A stretch of 64,000 bases of DNA from Hedera helix (taxonomy: Eukaryota; Streptophyta; Magnoliopsida; Apiales; Araliaceae): the NCBI GenBank assembly GCA_947179155.2, contig OX359282.1, positions 26,956,721-27,020,720 on the forward strand, in the 5' to 3' direction. A program made the translations under genes and the position numbers. Position 1 is the stretch's first letter. Every line of letters begins with the position of its first letter. Of this stretch, positions 24,701 through 38,383 are shown piece by piece. The notes under the pieces were generated by a model. The model did not search any database and was not told where the DNA came from. It was given only the letters and a program-made list of their open reading frames with translations.

Positions 24701-25234
24701 GGGGGAAAAAAGGAAATATAGAAGTTACCCATTTGCATCATTTTTCAGATCATATCCTGATATATTTGCAGCTGTGGTTAGTGCAGCTCTCCATGTCTCT
24801 ACCTTTTCTGCGTAACGTATTTTATGTTTTTCGAAAGCTTCTACATAACTCTCAGTTTGGTGACGTACATTTAATGGATCAACATCGTAAAATACAGGAA
24901 GTACGATTTGTCCCTCTGTTCTCTCGCATTCGAGGATCTCTGTAAGCTCTGTAAGACACCATTTTGAAGAAGCATAATTTTTAGAGAAAACAACGATGCT
25001 CATCTTTGACTCATGGATTGCTTTTATCAATTGTGGTGCGATTTCTTCTCCCCTTTCTAGTCCAGGTTCATCTTTGAAGGTTCGTATTCCGGTCTGATCT
25101 AAAGCAGAATATAGATTACCAATAAAGCTTTTTCGTGTATCTTTACCTCCAAAACTCAAAAAAACATCCCAGAATTTAAATAAGGATGAAGATGGAAAGC
25201 AAGAAGAATCAGTTTGTTTGCTAGTACCGGCCAT
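21129..25234 (-). CDS. TIR-NB-ARC-LRR immune receptor (TNL), truncated in the LRR
   Basis: Intracellular NLR receptor, expected to sense pathogen effectors and signal through the NADase activity of its TIR domain. Exons inferred from GT-AG sites: 25,234-24,729 (TIR), 24,420-23,322 (NB-ARC), 22,871-22,596 (first LRRs), 22,469-21,129 (LRRs). Phases join cleanly to 1,073 residues. The TIR (about 21-165) has WDVFLSFGGKDTR, the BB-loop and the catalytic Glu96 in SKWCLTEL. NB-ARC has the P-loop GMAGIGKTT (225-233), kinase 2 LIVLDDL (304-310), GPGSRIIVTTRD (327-338), GLPLALEVLG (392-401) and FLDIACFF (447-454). The MHD motif reads MHN (495-497). The LRR is rich in about 20-residue CxSLxSLPELPP units. 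The frame ends early from a 4-base insertion, so the full gene is probably a pseudogene, though a truncated TIR-NB-LRR protein could still be made. Confidence 0.93.
22872..23321 (-). other. Intron 2 of the TNL gene
   Basis: 450 bp between NB-ARC and LRR exons; donor AAG then GTACAAG at 23,322/23,321, acceptor TATTAG before GGACAT at 22,871. Other introns: 24,421-24,728 (308 bp), 22,470-22,595 (126 bp) and about 20,523-20,641. Domains fall on exon borders as usual for TNL genes. Confidence 0.85.
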
Positions 25235-25857
25235 GAAAATAGGGTTTGAAAATAAAAATGGAAAGGATGAAATGGGAGGATGATCTAGCTAGCTAGGTTC
25301 TGTGTGTAGAATTTATCAAATGGTTTATTAGATGTGGAGCTGGTGTGAATCAAAGTGCCGAGTCGATCAACTTTTCTTCATTAAAAATATTTAATGGAGT
25401 AGTTGAAATGTCTCTCTCAATTTGACTATTTCGACTCGAAATCTTCTCGAGTGTGAGGTATTTGCCAGCCGTTAGTTTGTCGGTTTTTAAGTTTCTTGTC
25501 CATTCTCCTCTTTCTCGAATTACCGACGGACAATGTCTTGAAACCTTATTAATCTCAAACCTTATCCACCAATATTTTTATTTTTTTATTTTTTTGGAGC
25601 TAATGGGGCAAGGCCATGGGAGAACGTTTTTTTTCTTGTTTATTAACGTCTAAAATAGAATTAAAAACTTTTACGCTACTTTTACGCTAGTTGTTGTTAT
25701 GCAAAATTATTATAATTGAATATTTCCAGTATAAAAATAAGACATAATTATTTAAAATGTTTCACAAATCACAATGACTGAATTTTGTCCATACAAACCC
25801 AAATCCGAATAATTATATTGCCACGTTGTTGCTTTCCCTGTTTGTTGAATTTTTATT
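25235..25857. other. Upstream region of the TNL gene
   Basis: The minus-strand promoter should lie here. I see no confident TATA box or known cis-element. A 66-codon plus-strand frame is not recognisable. Confidence 0.4.
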
Positions 25858-26283
25858 GCCGCGTTGTTGACCAAAAGATAAAATAATAATTAAATAATAA
25901 TTGTATTTCACGTCCCTAATATATAAGTATAATTAAAATATTCAATATTATGAAATAAAAAAATTAATAACCCCCCAGTATTATCCTAATTTAATATATA
26001 AAATCGGAAGAAGAGATAATGTTAACAATTTTTGAAGCTTTTTTGACTTCCTAAAATACTCTTTAACTTTTATATAATTCCCGTTTTATTCTTATAACTT
26101 CAATTTTTTTTTATTTTTTTTATTGAACTTCTAAATTTAAGTATTTTACTGTTTAATTCTTAAAATTTTAATTTTTAAAATTAATAACAAAATACAAATT
26201 ATATACATAACGCGTATACGTGTCAGTAAAGTACTAGTGGGAGATAAAGGGAGCTGGGTAGCCGTGGTGGTGGAATATGATTA
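25858..26283. repeat. Direct repeat, copy 1
   Basis: 426 bp from GCCGCGTTGTTGACC to GAATATGATTA, nearly identical to 27,453-27,868 apart from a few substitutions and a T-rich gap of about 10 bases. The two copies flank the large foldback. A diverged third copy is at about 63,020-63,390. Confidence 0.95.
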
Positions 26284-26299
26284 GGCCTAAATATAAAAT

Positions 26300-27422
<1,123 letters not shown>

Positions 27423-27452
27423 AATATATAAGTATAATTAAAATATATATAA

Positions 27453-27868
27453 GCCGCGTTGTTGACCAAAAGATAAAATAAAAATTAAATAATAATTGTA
27501 TTTCACGTCCCTAATATATAAGTATAATTAAAATATTCAATATTATGAAATAAAAAAATTAATAACCCCCCAGTATTATCCTAATTTAATATATAAAATC
27601 GGAAGAAGAGATAATGTTAACAATTTTTGAAGCTTTTTTGACTTCCTAAAATACTCTTTAACTTTTATATAATTCCCGTTTTATTCTTATAACTTCAATT
27701 TTTTTTATTGAACTTCTAAATTTAAGTATTTTACTGTTTAATTCTTAAAATTTTAATTTTTAAAATTAATAACAAAATACAAATTATATACATAACGCGT
27801 ATACGTGTCAGTAAAGTACTAGTGGGAGATAAATGGAGCTGGGTAGCCGTGGTGATGGAATATGATTA
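27453..27868. repeat. Direct repeat, copy 2
   Basis: 416 bp matching 25,858-26,283. Beyond its end the sequence continues into DNA (TATCACTTGGATGCAGAC) that also follows the related copy near 63,380, so copy 2 keeps the original flank. Confidence 0.95.
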
Positions 27869-28758
27869 TATCACTTGGATGCAGACTTTTTATCCAATTT
27901 TGTTTCCATATGATACTACCTTCTTTCTATTGGGAAGTTTCAAATACATGATTTGTAAATTTAAAAATATCTCATAATTTTGTTATCATACTATTATTAC
28001 TAAACTAATACAAGGACTAAAATGGTTATTTTGACTATAAGATTGTATAAAATTATAAAAATGATCTGTCATATTATATATTCATGTAAAAGAGTTGTCA
28101 CATGCTTATTTATGTAATTGACAAAAAAAGAATTTAATATATAAAATCGCAATATCTAATTCTATGGTCATGTTTGGCACCCGAAAATGTTTGGTCGGGA
28201 ATGACAATCTGATAATTGAAAGTTAATATAAATTTTTAGAGAGAAAAGAAAAGAAAAATTAGATAGACGATGAATAAAATTTTTTGAGATAAAAATATTC
28301 TTTCTATTTTATATTATTTGATTATTATTGACTTTTTAAAATTAACTTAAGAGAATTTTAAACTAAAAATTAATATAATTTTTTTTAATTTTAATTAATA
28401 TAATTATGAATATCTCGTAAAGTATCTAAATTCTTATTATTGTATTAATCAATATAATAATAATAATAAATCCTCACTCTGTCAGCAAGAAAACACAAAA
28501 TGACAGGTCAGAAGAGGCATCATATCATACAATTTTACTCAATTCATATATCAATAAATAACAAATGTTGAACTGAATCCTAACTCTCAACTGAATTTAG
28601 TATACAAATTGCGACGACAAACAGAATAAAATCAATGATATGTTTAGGTGAAGTATAAATTCCAGAAAGATATGCATGAACTTCCTTTCCTACAAACATA
28701 TATCTTTCTCCATACAAACAAAAGAATATACCTGGTCAATTTTAAAAGAAAAGATTCC
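27869..28758. other. AT-rich intergenic stretch
   Basis: The first 130 bp continue the dispersed repeat shared with 63,380-63,480. The rest is AT-rich with no recognisable gene. Confidence 0.45.
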
Positions 28759-30730
28759 ACTGTAATATCTAAGATATTGTGAGATTCAGATATAGAATCG
28801 AATGCAATTAAAGGTTAAAGTTTAGAATTTAGATTTGAAGAAGAGAAGTGTGTAGAAAAATGATTAAACATTTAACCTAAATTATACGATACTGAATTAA
28901 ATGTGAGTAATCATGATCGACTTATGAGAGTTAAAACCTAGAATTGTTTAATATGAATATTGTGAGGTATATTAAGAGTTAGGTATTTATACGACGTGTA
29001 AATACAAAATAACTATTTAAAAATACAAAACAATATACGAGAATAAAGTAAGTTAAACACTAAGGATATAAAAGTTATTGAAAATGAAGTGAATGAGTAT
29101 AGATGTTTGCGTTAGATATAGTTTTAGCCAAACAAGAAGATGAGTAGAGTAATTTAATACTCAACAAAATTAATAAATTAATTAGTTTCAGTATTGAGTA
29201 AGAAGAAAAGTCATGTAATATAATTAATTAAGTTAATTATAGGATTCATGAATTAAAGTTATGTTAGTAAGTAAAGAAGTTGGAATATTGCCTAGAATGA
29301 CAATATTAAGAAGTTAATTAATTAATTGATTAACTTAATTATCAAGTTGAGGTATAGAGTCCGATAATAGATTCAAGATAACCCAATATAATAATTGGGG
29401 AGGTTGTAAGCTAGGTTTTGTATTGGTATTTAATTAAGTTCAACCAACTAACTAAGAGTAATGATTAATTATAAGTCTAGGTGTTAAATTAAATTGTCAA
29501 CTTAATATGGAGAGAAGTTAATGGGAATTTATTTAAAAGCTAAATGAATTAGACAATAGGGCCAAGTTAATTAAATCAACCAAGTTCAAATTGAGCATTG
29601 GGTCTGATAGTGTAGGAGGCCCAATTTAGTTATTGGTCCAAGTCTTGTAGTTAGGGTTTTAAAACTCAATTCTCTAAATGAAAAGAAGCTCAATGATGAA
29701 ACTAATTAGTAGTTCAAGTGTAGGGCAATTTAAATCAAAAGATAGCCCTATAATGGAATGAAACAAGCCCAATGTTGTAATGGTTATAAGTCTTGTTGGT
29801 AAATATAAAGAGGTCCAAATCAATTTATGAATTAAGTCTCATGAAGAGTCCAAGTAGTTTATTTATATACTAGTGGACTAGCCTAAGAGAATTATGTGAT
29901 GAGCTTAACTTGTAATAATTTTTGCAAGTAAGGTGTTTATTAGTAATGTAGTCCAATGGATTAAATTAAACAAGTCAAAGCTTTTAATTTATAAGCAAGA
30001 CTTGTAGACAGGTTGAGTTGGCCTAGCTTATTAGCCGAAAGAATTAAATGAAGCCCAATGAAAGTTATATGATGAGCCCAAACTTAAAGTCCAAGATGTT
30101 GGTCAAAGTGTTGGCAAAATGTGTAGTTGTAAATATATATATATATAGAGAGGTGTATGTATGTGTATATATTTAATTATGACTAAGGTAAGGTGTTAGT
30201 AGGATAGGTATGGTTAAGACTAACCATGCTTGTGTTAATTGTAAAGAATTATAGATATACTTAGGTATATATATATAATTAATGTGTTAGGAGCCATGAA
30301 ATATATGCACGTATGATGATACATGTATAAGGATGATTTATAAAGATGTTGGTGTATATGTATATATGTATACATATGATGATAATTGAACATTAAAAAT
30401 AAAGCAAAAATGGGGAAGAAAATGAAGTGGGGGCTGGGTATAGGGTCCCACAAGGGGTGGAGTGTTGGGAAAAAGCTTGCTTTGTTTTCACTCCATATTT
30501 TGCTTTACTCCACCTACAAAACCAATTCAAGCAACTAGTCAATCAAGTGGATTCACCATGGATTAGGTGTTAGTAGAGAATTAATCTTATTTGGGTTAAT
30601 TAGTGAAAAATTTGTAGACATGTATATATATAAATATGATGAGCTTGAACCATGGTTGATTGTTTGAGTTAACCCTAAAGTACAAAAATGGTAGGAAGTT
30701 AATCACATGATAGTTAGTTATTAGGAGATG

Positions 30731-30803
<73 letters not shown>

Positions 30804-31000
30804 TTGATTAAGTTTGGGTTAAAATGCTAACCCAGGTAAGTCTAGTATATATAGTTTAAGTTGGGGAATATGTGTAGATATCAAACATATATGTATATAT
30901 ATTCAACTAATGAGTGACCAAGGTTAAGTGTAATATTTTAACCCTAGGTCTTATGGAGAGATAATAGTTAACTCTACATGAGTTAAGTGGTGGAGAAATA
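28759..31000 (+). mobile_element. Truncated LTR of the TGTGACG...TTACA family, plus orientation
   Basis: Starts TGTAATATCTAAGATATT and follows, in inverted orientation, the right half of the solo LTR at 40,424-44,996: GGTTAAAGTTTAGAATTTAG, the GGTCCAAAT and GGGC-rich blocks, and TACATGAGTTAAGTGGTGGAGAA. The match ends at about 31,000 before the palindrome array and the TGTGACG terminus, so this copy is truncated where it meets the next element. Contains an (AT)n tract at 30,736-30,800. Confidence 0.7.
30736..30800. repeat. (AT)n microsatellite
   Basis: About 65 bases of alternating A and T. Confidence 0.97.
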
Positions 31001-31170
31001 GATATAGAAATGTTTATGTAATATTTTGGCAAATATACTTGGAATTAGAGTAAGAGAAGTAAGCTCATCTTTATTAAGAAGAAATGTTCTACTTTCACAA
31101 CAAAGTTTAACTAGTTTTAGTTTAGTGCCTTGGATCAACTCAAAGTGTAGGTTTTAAATATTCGTGAGAA

Positions 31171-31187
31171 CCTGCTCTGATACCACT
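31171..31187 (-). promoter_or_regulatory. Primer binding site (initiator tRNA-Met) of a broken LTR element
   Basis: The minus strand reads AG then TGGTATCAGAGCAGG directly after an LTR end GGGAAACAACA. It is the tRNA-Met primer site of a minus-strand element whose internal region is kept for only about 180 bp to the left. Confidence 0.85.
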
Positions 31188-33049
31188 TGTTGTTTCCCAA
31201 AGGCACATTAGAAATCTAGAAAGGAGGTTGAATAGATCTTTAAAAACGTTTCGATTAATTAAAGAAGTATTACCAAGTAATCAGTTAATCATATTGATTA
31301 AGCACAGTGGAATATTCTTTTGCAAAATCCTCCTTAAAGATTATGGAAATGAGATCTATACTTAGTCTTATGGATGAACAAACACATAACATATATAGTA
31401 GTATAATGTGCATAATGTAAATGACGTAAAGTAAATGAAATAATATATTTTTAAGTGGTTCAGAGACTGAATAACTCATAATCTACTATTCTACTCCACT
31501 GAGCAGATATCCATTAAGGATAAGGTCTTTCAGACCATTTTAAAACTGAACCACTACGGTTCCTTCGAGTCACTGAGTCTTGGCATCGAGTCACTTAAGC
31601 TCGACAATTTGGTCACTAAGACCAGGTCACTCTTGACCTTAAGTTCCTGTTGTTGGATGTGCTGCAAAGTTGGCATTTAAGCTCATTCTTCTTCTAGTAC
31701 TTAACAACATAAATGTGATCATCTTCTTGGTGCTACTGATCTTTATTATTGATGTCTGGCTTCTTCTGGTAATCAGCAGCTACACATGATCATCCTTGAT
31801 GTACTGCTAAGCTATGCACTTCAATTCGATATCTTTTTGTACGTAGCAGCTTTGAACATTAGTTGGATTGTAGACTACTTCTGTCTTATGTTTTTATCTG
31901 TTCAGCTCTAAGTGTTCTAGGTGAATCGTAGAGTGATACTTGAGGTTGGCCTTTTGATCAGCCACTTTTACTTCACCCTACATCAACTTCATGGCTTCTT
32001 GGCACTTCAACTCTTAGCTCTGCCATGTTCTCATCATTTTTGACTCTTTGGTTCTAGACTCCTTGGCTATTTGCTCTTGGCTTTACGACTTTTATGCAGT
32101 TTAGATCTTTGGCTCTAGGCTCCTTGGCTCTTGACTCTTTTCTCTTGGCTCTTTAGTCTACGGCTCTTCTGCACTTTGGCACATTTTTACACTCTTTTTG
32201 ACATTATAGCTCCAGCTCTTGTGTAACCTATAACACTTACTTTTTCACTTAGGCCAACACTTTTGATCTTTTTATTTAGTGCTACGACTCCTTAATTTGG
32301 TGCGACAACCCTTCTATTCTTTTATTGATATTGTTGGGATTATCTTCTTCTTAAATTTGAAATTTCAAAGCTATGTATAGTCTTTCAAAAGACTTTACGT
32401 TGTAAAGTGTCCGTTGGAGCATTTATGGCATAGATATCCCAATATCCTTGATGTTGACTTTATGGGCTTGTGTCAGGCTGCTTTTGGCTGGTCACATTAG
32501 ACTGCAGCTGTGACGTCCCCAAATTCGGGCCTACATAGTCCAATTTAAGAAGCCAAAAAGACTACAATAAAATTATTACAAAACAGTACATAGTACGAAA
32601 TACGGAACTACACAATTAAGTCTTCACTATTATTGTCACACTATTTATAATATGTGAAGACTACTACAACTATCTCTTGGACCTTCACTCCATTCCCCGG
32701 CTAGACCCAGCTACTCCCTCATTTCCTGAAGAACAATGGAAATAAAAAAAAGGGTGAGCTCAAATAGCCCAGTAAGAAAATATCATGACTAAATAATGAC
32801 GAATAAATTATCATTAGCCTTCAACAGTTGAGTTCTTAATTAAATATAATAAATAATAAATTTTATATCATTAACAACGGTTAAATTCTTAAACAAAGTT
32901 TAGATTAATGATAACAGCGGAATGAGCAATCCATTAGAAGAATCATGTAGACTATGATGTCCACCCGCTTCTCTTTTTAAGAAAAAATATCATCAACTTT
33001 TATCACCTGAAACATCACTGGTCATGTTAATACAAATTCACAGTTTCTA

Positions 33050-33255
33050 GTCATAATCATGCAAGTCAACAGTTCATCTTTGCACTACGGGCCAAAGATA
33101 TAACACCAACGGTCATGATTATACCAAGTCCAGAGCCTTTGGTCATAATCATACCAAATAACAGTTCATCTTTGTACTACGGGCCAAAGATATAACACCA
33201 ACGATCATGATTATACCATGTCCAAAGCCTTTGGTCATAATCATACCAAACAACA
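33050..33255. repeat. Tandem duplication inside the solo LTR
   Basis: Unit of about 121 bp containing CAACAGTTCATCTTTG, CTACGGGCCAAAGATATAAC and GGTCATAATCATACCAA, repeated nearly twice. Related blocks, inverted, occur at about 60,900-61,080 in the sister LTR. Confidence 0.8.
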
Positions 33256-34519
33256 GTTCTTCTTTTCCCCAGGCCAAAGAGAACATTTACCACGTGCCCT
33301 AAAAGACACCCAATAGATGTATTGCCTTTAACCTATTATATCGCATTTATCCTATCATCTTTGCAATAGTTATATCGCCTTTATCCTATCATCTATGGCC
33401 CAGGTCACAGATATTCACAACAACTTGATTCTTGATGATTAGTACAAATAATAGTGATATAAATGATGAACAGAAGAAACATGATAAACAATAAATATCA
33501 AAAATTTATAAGTTTACTTTGTACAGATTCAAATAATGTCCAAATTGTCAACATGATGTGGAGTGAAAATCAAAAATGATATTCAAGCTCTACAGTTCAG
33601 AATAACGGTTACAGTTCAATAGAAAGGTTCAAAATAAAATGATATTAGATGAAGCGTAAACTATTAAGGAACATGTAATCATTTCAGGAAGTTTTACCAA
33701 TTAGTACTTACCATAGTAAGTTTAAGAGTATGAAAGAAATGATACCCCTTATTGTAGTAAGTTTAAATAATAGAAGATGAAAGAAGATGATATTCCTTAC
33801 AAGTAAGAAAGAAAATGATATCCTTACCTTGATATTGCGAAACAAATTTATGGTCGAATAAATCCTTCCTTGTTTGTCTATGTAGTAGTAAAGAATTTGA
33901 CTTTTGGGTCTTTTAAAGTTTTTAAAATCTCTTTATGCTTTTTAAAATAATGTAACTCTTGAAAAGATACACGACATAGACTCAAGAATCACTACTCAAT
34001 TCAGAGTGAATATGAATGAGTTATGAATTTTCAAAACTAAGACTTAAAATAGTGACGAAAATCAGAATAGGTTACGGTTTTTAGCATTTTAAGGTATGAA
34101 GATGACTTCAGATGACTTTTCTTCCTTCTTCAAAGTTGTAGAGGAAGAAAAACTGAAGAGACATGCTTTTAATTATGACAAATAATGAATTTACTGTGAT
34201 TTTTTGAAAGAGTTGTTGTACATAAGAAAATTCTACACAGAAATTCAATGAAGAATGCAAAAGGTTTCAAAACTAGGAATGATTTAGAATATAAATATAA
34301 CACTCTAATTGATATTTACCAATACATGAGGTAGCCTAGCATACATAGAGATAAACTTACACTAAAAAAATTTAGAGAGTGGAAGAAAATATATGTAAGA
34401 AAGTTATGAATTTCTTTTTAAGTTAAGACCTCTATTTATAGCCAATTTCCAAGATTTTTTAATTTAATCCAAACAATTCATTTTATTATCTTTAATCTAT
34501 ACCATTCATTTAATAAAAC

Positions 34520-34672
34520 AACTAACTTTATATATAAATCAATTAACTTTATATATAAAATAACTAACTTTATATATAAATCAATTAACTTTATATATAA
34601 AATAAATAACTTTATATATAAATCAATTAACTTTATATATAAATCATTTAACTTTATATATAAAATAATTAA

Positions 34673-34745
<73 letters not shown>

Positions 34746-34915
34746 CAATTAACTTTATATATAAAACAACTAACTTTATATATAAAATAATTAACTTTAT
34801 ATAAATCAATTAACTTTATGTATAAAATAATTAACTTTATATAAATCAATTAACTTTATATATAAAATAATTAACTTTATATATAAAATAATTAACTTTA
34901 TATAAAGTATATAAA
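34520..34915. repeat. Array of about 20-bp TAACTTTATATATAAA units around an (AT)n tract
   Basis: Roughly 18 units alternate between TAACTTTATATATAAATCAA and TAACTTTATATATAAAATAA endings, interrupted by about 68 bases of pure AT at 34,675-34,742. Confidence 0.9.
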
Positions 34916-35849
34916 ACAAATAACTTTATAAATTACTTTAACAATAATTCACCAATTATTCACAATTATTCATTATTATAACCAATTGATATAAATGCAG
35001 TGTAGTTGGCCTTCTGAATTAGAGACTCATAATACCAGTAGAAATACCAACTAATAATGATATACAACAGTTAAATTAACATCATAATAATGATGACAAT
35101 AATGCAGAAAATAAATAAAAGAAATAACACGTTATTGTGTAATGACAATTATTGATTCAGTAATGTGAATTACTGTGCATATGTTACTGTGACAATTATC
35201 AGTTCAATAATATAAATTATTGTGCATGTGACAATTATTGGTTCAATAAAGTCAATATTGTACAACAACCACTTTATAAGTTCAATAATATGAAACACTG
35301 TGTAATACCATGTGCTACTATGCAATACCGTATGTTATTATGCAATACCGTATTCTACTATTCCTTTACCACCGGGTATATTAACAGTTAAGATTGATAG
35401 TACTGTTGACCATTTTTATTTAAAAAGGTTAATGTTGACGTTTTCTATATCCGACAATAATTCGTTGTGAGGGGTCCACTAATGTTTGGTTATTTCGGCG
35501 CCGTCGTATAAATCGAATATTCCCCGACAAAATAAATATTCTCCGACAAAACGAATATTCTCCAACAAGATAAAATTTGCACAAAATATTTTTAACTTTA
35601 ACTTTTGCTTATTTAACCATTTACTGTTTTAGGAAAGAAAAAAAAATATATATATGAAAAAAAAATAATTGTATTTCATAAAAGTCGGGGTCTTATAGCA
35701 ACTTTGTCTAGCTGCTGATACTTGACTTTTCTCTTCAAACTAGCTGTTATACACAAGGTTCTGATCTTTGACCTTGTTAAAGGATACATTATCGGATGCC
35801 TCGGGACCTTCAATTTGGTAACGTTTTGATTGTCAGTCTTGTTAACTTG

Positions 35850-36640
35850 AGAGTTGCTATCACGATTCCCAAGGCAGAAAGCTCGTGGGAAAAACTCATT
35901 TTGGGAATCAATTGAGGGATTAGATTGGTGGCTAGAAGAATCCGGCGAAATGTGCATTACCAGGATAACTAGGGGTTTTCTGGAAATTTTCCTATTACTA
36001 ACGGTATTTTTGAAATTTTCTTGGAGTCACATGCCTGACACACGACCCCTTTGCCAGGAAACTCTATAAATAGCTCCTTATCTCATATAAGGAAGGACCT
36101 TTTTTTGGACTCTTGGAAAACTTTGAAGCCATAAGGAGAATTCTATCTAAATTTGCGAGAGTCGGAATATTCTTAGAACTTGTTGGTGATTCGGAATTGA
36201 GATCCAACTTCGATATACTCGTGAACTCGTGATTACACTTGGACCCTCGAAGTTGAAATCAGATTCCCTCGAAATCTAACACTTGATAGAGGTTATCGGA
36301 CACTAGCGATTACGTCGGGACCCCAATAGTACTTTTGCCTTGTGTTACTCGAGTAATTGTTCGAGTAATTGTTCATCGGTTCTTCTTCCTTCTCTAATCT
36401 CTTAATTGATTCTGTATTCTTCGCAAATTTCTTGCCTCTCGATCACGACGAAACCCTAACGAGGTACGAGATTTCCTCGCCTACACTCATAAAGGGAGAT
36501 TGTTTATATCCAAAAGTGTTTTGCTACAAACAATTTGCAAACAACGTTGTTGTAACATATATCGTATCTTGTTGCAGCTTTACCTGATCATTTGGTACTA
36601 ATCAACATAGATGAACCCTCGAGGGCAATTTGTTTCCTTG
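35850..36640 (+). promoter_or_regulatory. Promoter-like and leader-like stretch, possibly a lone LTR
   Basis: Noticeably less AT-rich than its neighbours. A TATA box (TATAAATA, 36,065-36,072) sits in ACTC-TATAAATA-GCTCC context and is followed by about 500 bp with few repeats. It also contains a tandem TCGAGTAATTGT pair (36,349-36,372) and GAAACCCTAACGAGG. This layout (TATA then a long leader) fits the U3-R-U5 of an LTR, but I see no paired copy, termini or target duplication. A host promoter is the alternative. Confidence 0.3.
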
Positions 36641-36849
36641 AATGAATTGGCTTTTGAAACTCCTAGATTGGTTCAGATGCATAAATTGTCAAAGTTGAAC
36701 AGTAATTTATTTAGACTAGATTTAGGGTGCAAAACCTTTTTTTAAATACCAATACAGTAATACATGGAATCATGAGTCTCATTTTTACCCATTCAGTCTT
36801 TTCAAAACCACGCATTTGTTTTAATTAAACAAGGCAGCTCATACAGATG

Positions 36850-36856
<7 letters not shown>

Positions 36857-36917
<61 letters not shown>
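36857..36917. repeat. (AT)n microsatellite
   Basis: About 61 bases of alternating A and T. Confidence 0.97.
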
Positions 36918-36919
<2 letters not shown>

Positions 36920-37081
36920 AAAATTTTGGAAAAGTGAGAAATGTATATAGAAACCCAAGTGTAAACAAGAACACATACAAAGGGAATGATAAAACTCAGA
37001 AGGCAGAAGGAAATGAATGCTGAGACAAACCAACCAAAGTGTTTTAACTACATTATGAATTTTCAGCTATATATATCAAAG

Positions 37082-37483
37082 TAGAGTTGTAAAGTTCGTC
37101 AAGATTCAACTCATTTAAGTTTCGTTGGGCTTGAGTTCCTTTATTTAGTTGAGCTCAAACAAGATATTTTCAACTTTAAATAAACAAATCAATGATGAGT
37201 TATGTCGTGACCGGATCAAGCTTGCCTCGTTTAAGCTCGGCTCGAGCTCGCTTAAAGTAAAATAATTTACAAGGAATACAGTATATATGTATATATAAAT
37301 AATAATTAATATTTAAATTTGATTAAAGCTCGGCTCTGCTGGTGCTTGACTTGTCTTACTTAAAGCGCGGCTCAAGTTCAAGCTCAACTTGTTTATAAAA
37401 CGAGTCAAAGTTCGAATAACATAATTCAGGCTTGTTAAAATTTCGCTCTCCTTGGATCGTTTACACTATTACAACCCCTATTA
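37082..37483. mobile_element. hAT-like MITE
   Basis: The left end TAGAGTTGTAAAG and right end TTACAACCCCTA are imperfect inverted repeats. Flanks carry an 8-bp duplication TATCAAAG (37,074-37,081 and 37,484-37,491), the size made by hAT transposases. The interior is rich in GCTCGGCTCGAGCTCG-type motifs, known from many plant hAT MITEs. It lies about 200 bp downstream of the KAE1 pseudogene stop. Confidence 0.7.
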
Positions 37484-38144
37484 TATCAAAGAATAACATG
37501 AACTAATGCCAAATTGAATATCACCATTACAGGAAGTTCAGAAAAAAAAAAAAAATTGGACTACGATCAACAGACTGACTTTAGCACTGTGCAAAGAAAT
37601 CCTAACTTATATTGAAAATAGAATCATCGGAGTTCTTTAGTTCTACTATAAAACCAGAAAATACCTCAAGAAAGACATTAGTTGACTTCTTCAGTGATAC
37701 CATTCTTGTGAGATGATTCCTTCTCTCTCCAGATTGCCAGCACTTCATAAGTTTTGAAACATTGGGTGAATGTTGATTCCTCCATAGGGGTAGATGTACC
37801 GTGAACGTAAGCGAGGAGACCAGTAAATGTAATCATTGCCCCTTTGTCAATACAGTACCTGTCATTGGTTGCAAATAAATTTTCGCCCCTCTCAGTGTAC
37901 ATAGTTCTCATCATATATATCTTACAAGTGTTCATTGCAGCCCACATCACCAACAATGAGAACATCTTTCTTATCACAGTGCGCCATTGCCCGTTCCGTA
38001 ATCTCCACAAGCATAGCAAACACAGTTTCCTGAAACAATTATTAAGGTTCAAAAATTGATCCCAAAAAAATGAAAGAAATGATGTGAAAAAAGAAAATGT
38101 TATGTAGAAAATAGTAAGGCCAACCATAGAATCTATAAAAACTA

Positions 38145-38383
38145 CTCACTCAATTCTAAATTATAAGATTAATATTGACTTTTTAAAAGTCAATTTCAAA
38201 CAATTTTGAACTCAAAATTTACATGAATTTATTAAGTTAATGTCAGTACAATTATAAATATAATAAACTACCTAAAAAGTACTAATAGTTATTAGATTTA
38301 TTATTTTTAAAATTTAAATGAATCATATTAAATTTAAATTTAAAAATATCTCAAATTGACTTTATAATTCTGAACAGATAGAG
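38145..38383. mobile_element. Stowaway-like MITE in a KAE1 intron
   Basis: Left end CTCACTCAATTCTAAATTAT, right end TTATAATTCTGAACAGATAGAG, flanked by TA on both sides. The ends resemble degraded Stowaway (Tc1/mariner) terminal repeats. The interior has the usual GACTTTTTAAAAGTC foldback. Similar debris lies at about 62,100-62,335. Confidence 0.6.

Larger units (their letters stand above)
32509..35697 (-). mobile_element. Solo LTR (3,189 bp)
   Basis: Starts TGTGACGTCCCC and ends GTCGGGGTCTTATA; the sister copy at 55,935 shows the end was TTACA. Flanks GCAGC (32,504-32,508) and GCAAC (35,698-35,702) are a target duplication with one change. A minus-strand TATAAATA lies at 34,433-34,440. Internal features: a tandem of about 121 bp at 33,050-33,255 (CTACGGGCCAAAGATATAAC twice), a 20-bp TAACTTTATATATAAATCAA array at about 34,520-34,915, and (AT)n at 34,675-34,742. 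It is inserted in the LTR fragment that starts at 31,188. Confidence 0.85.
31188..35850 (-). mobile_element. Truncated 5' LTR of a minus-strand element, split by a solo LTR
   Basis: Starts TGTTGTTTCCCAAAGGCAC, homologous to the solo LTR at 57,111 (TGTTAGTTCCCAGAGGCAC). Shared blocks include GGTTGAATAGATCT, AAGTGGTTC(A/G)GAGACTGAATA and GATGTTGACTTT. It runs from 31,188 to 32,508, is interrupted by the solo LTR at 32,509-35,697, and resumes at 35,698 with similarity fading near 35,850. The far LTR terminus and most of the internal region are missing. The orientation comes from the primer site at its left edge. Confidence 0.65.
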
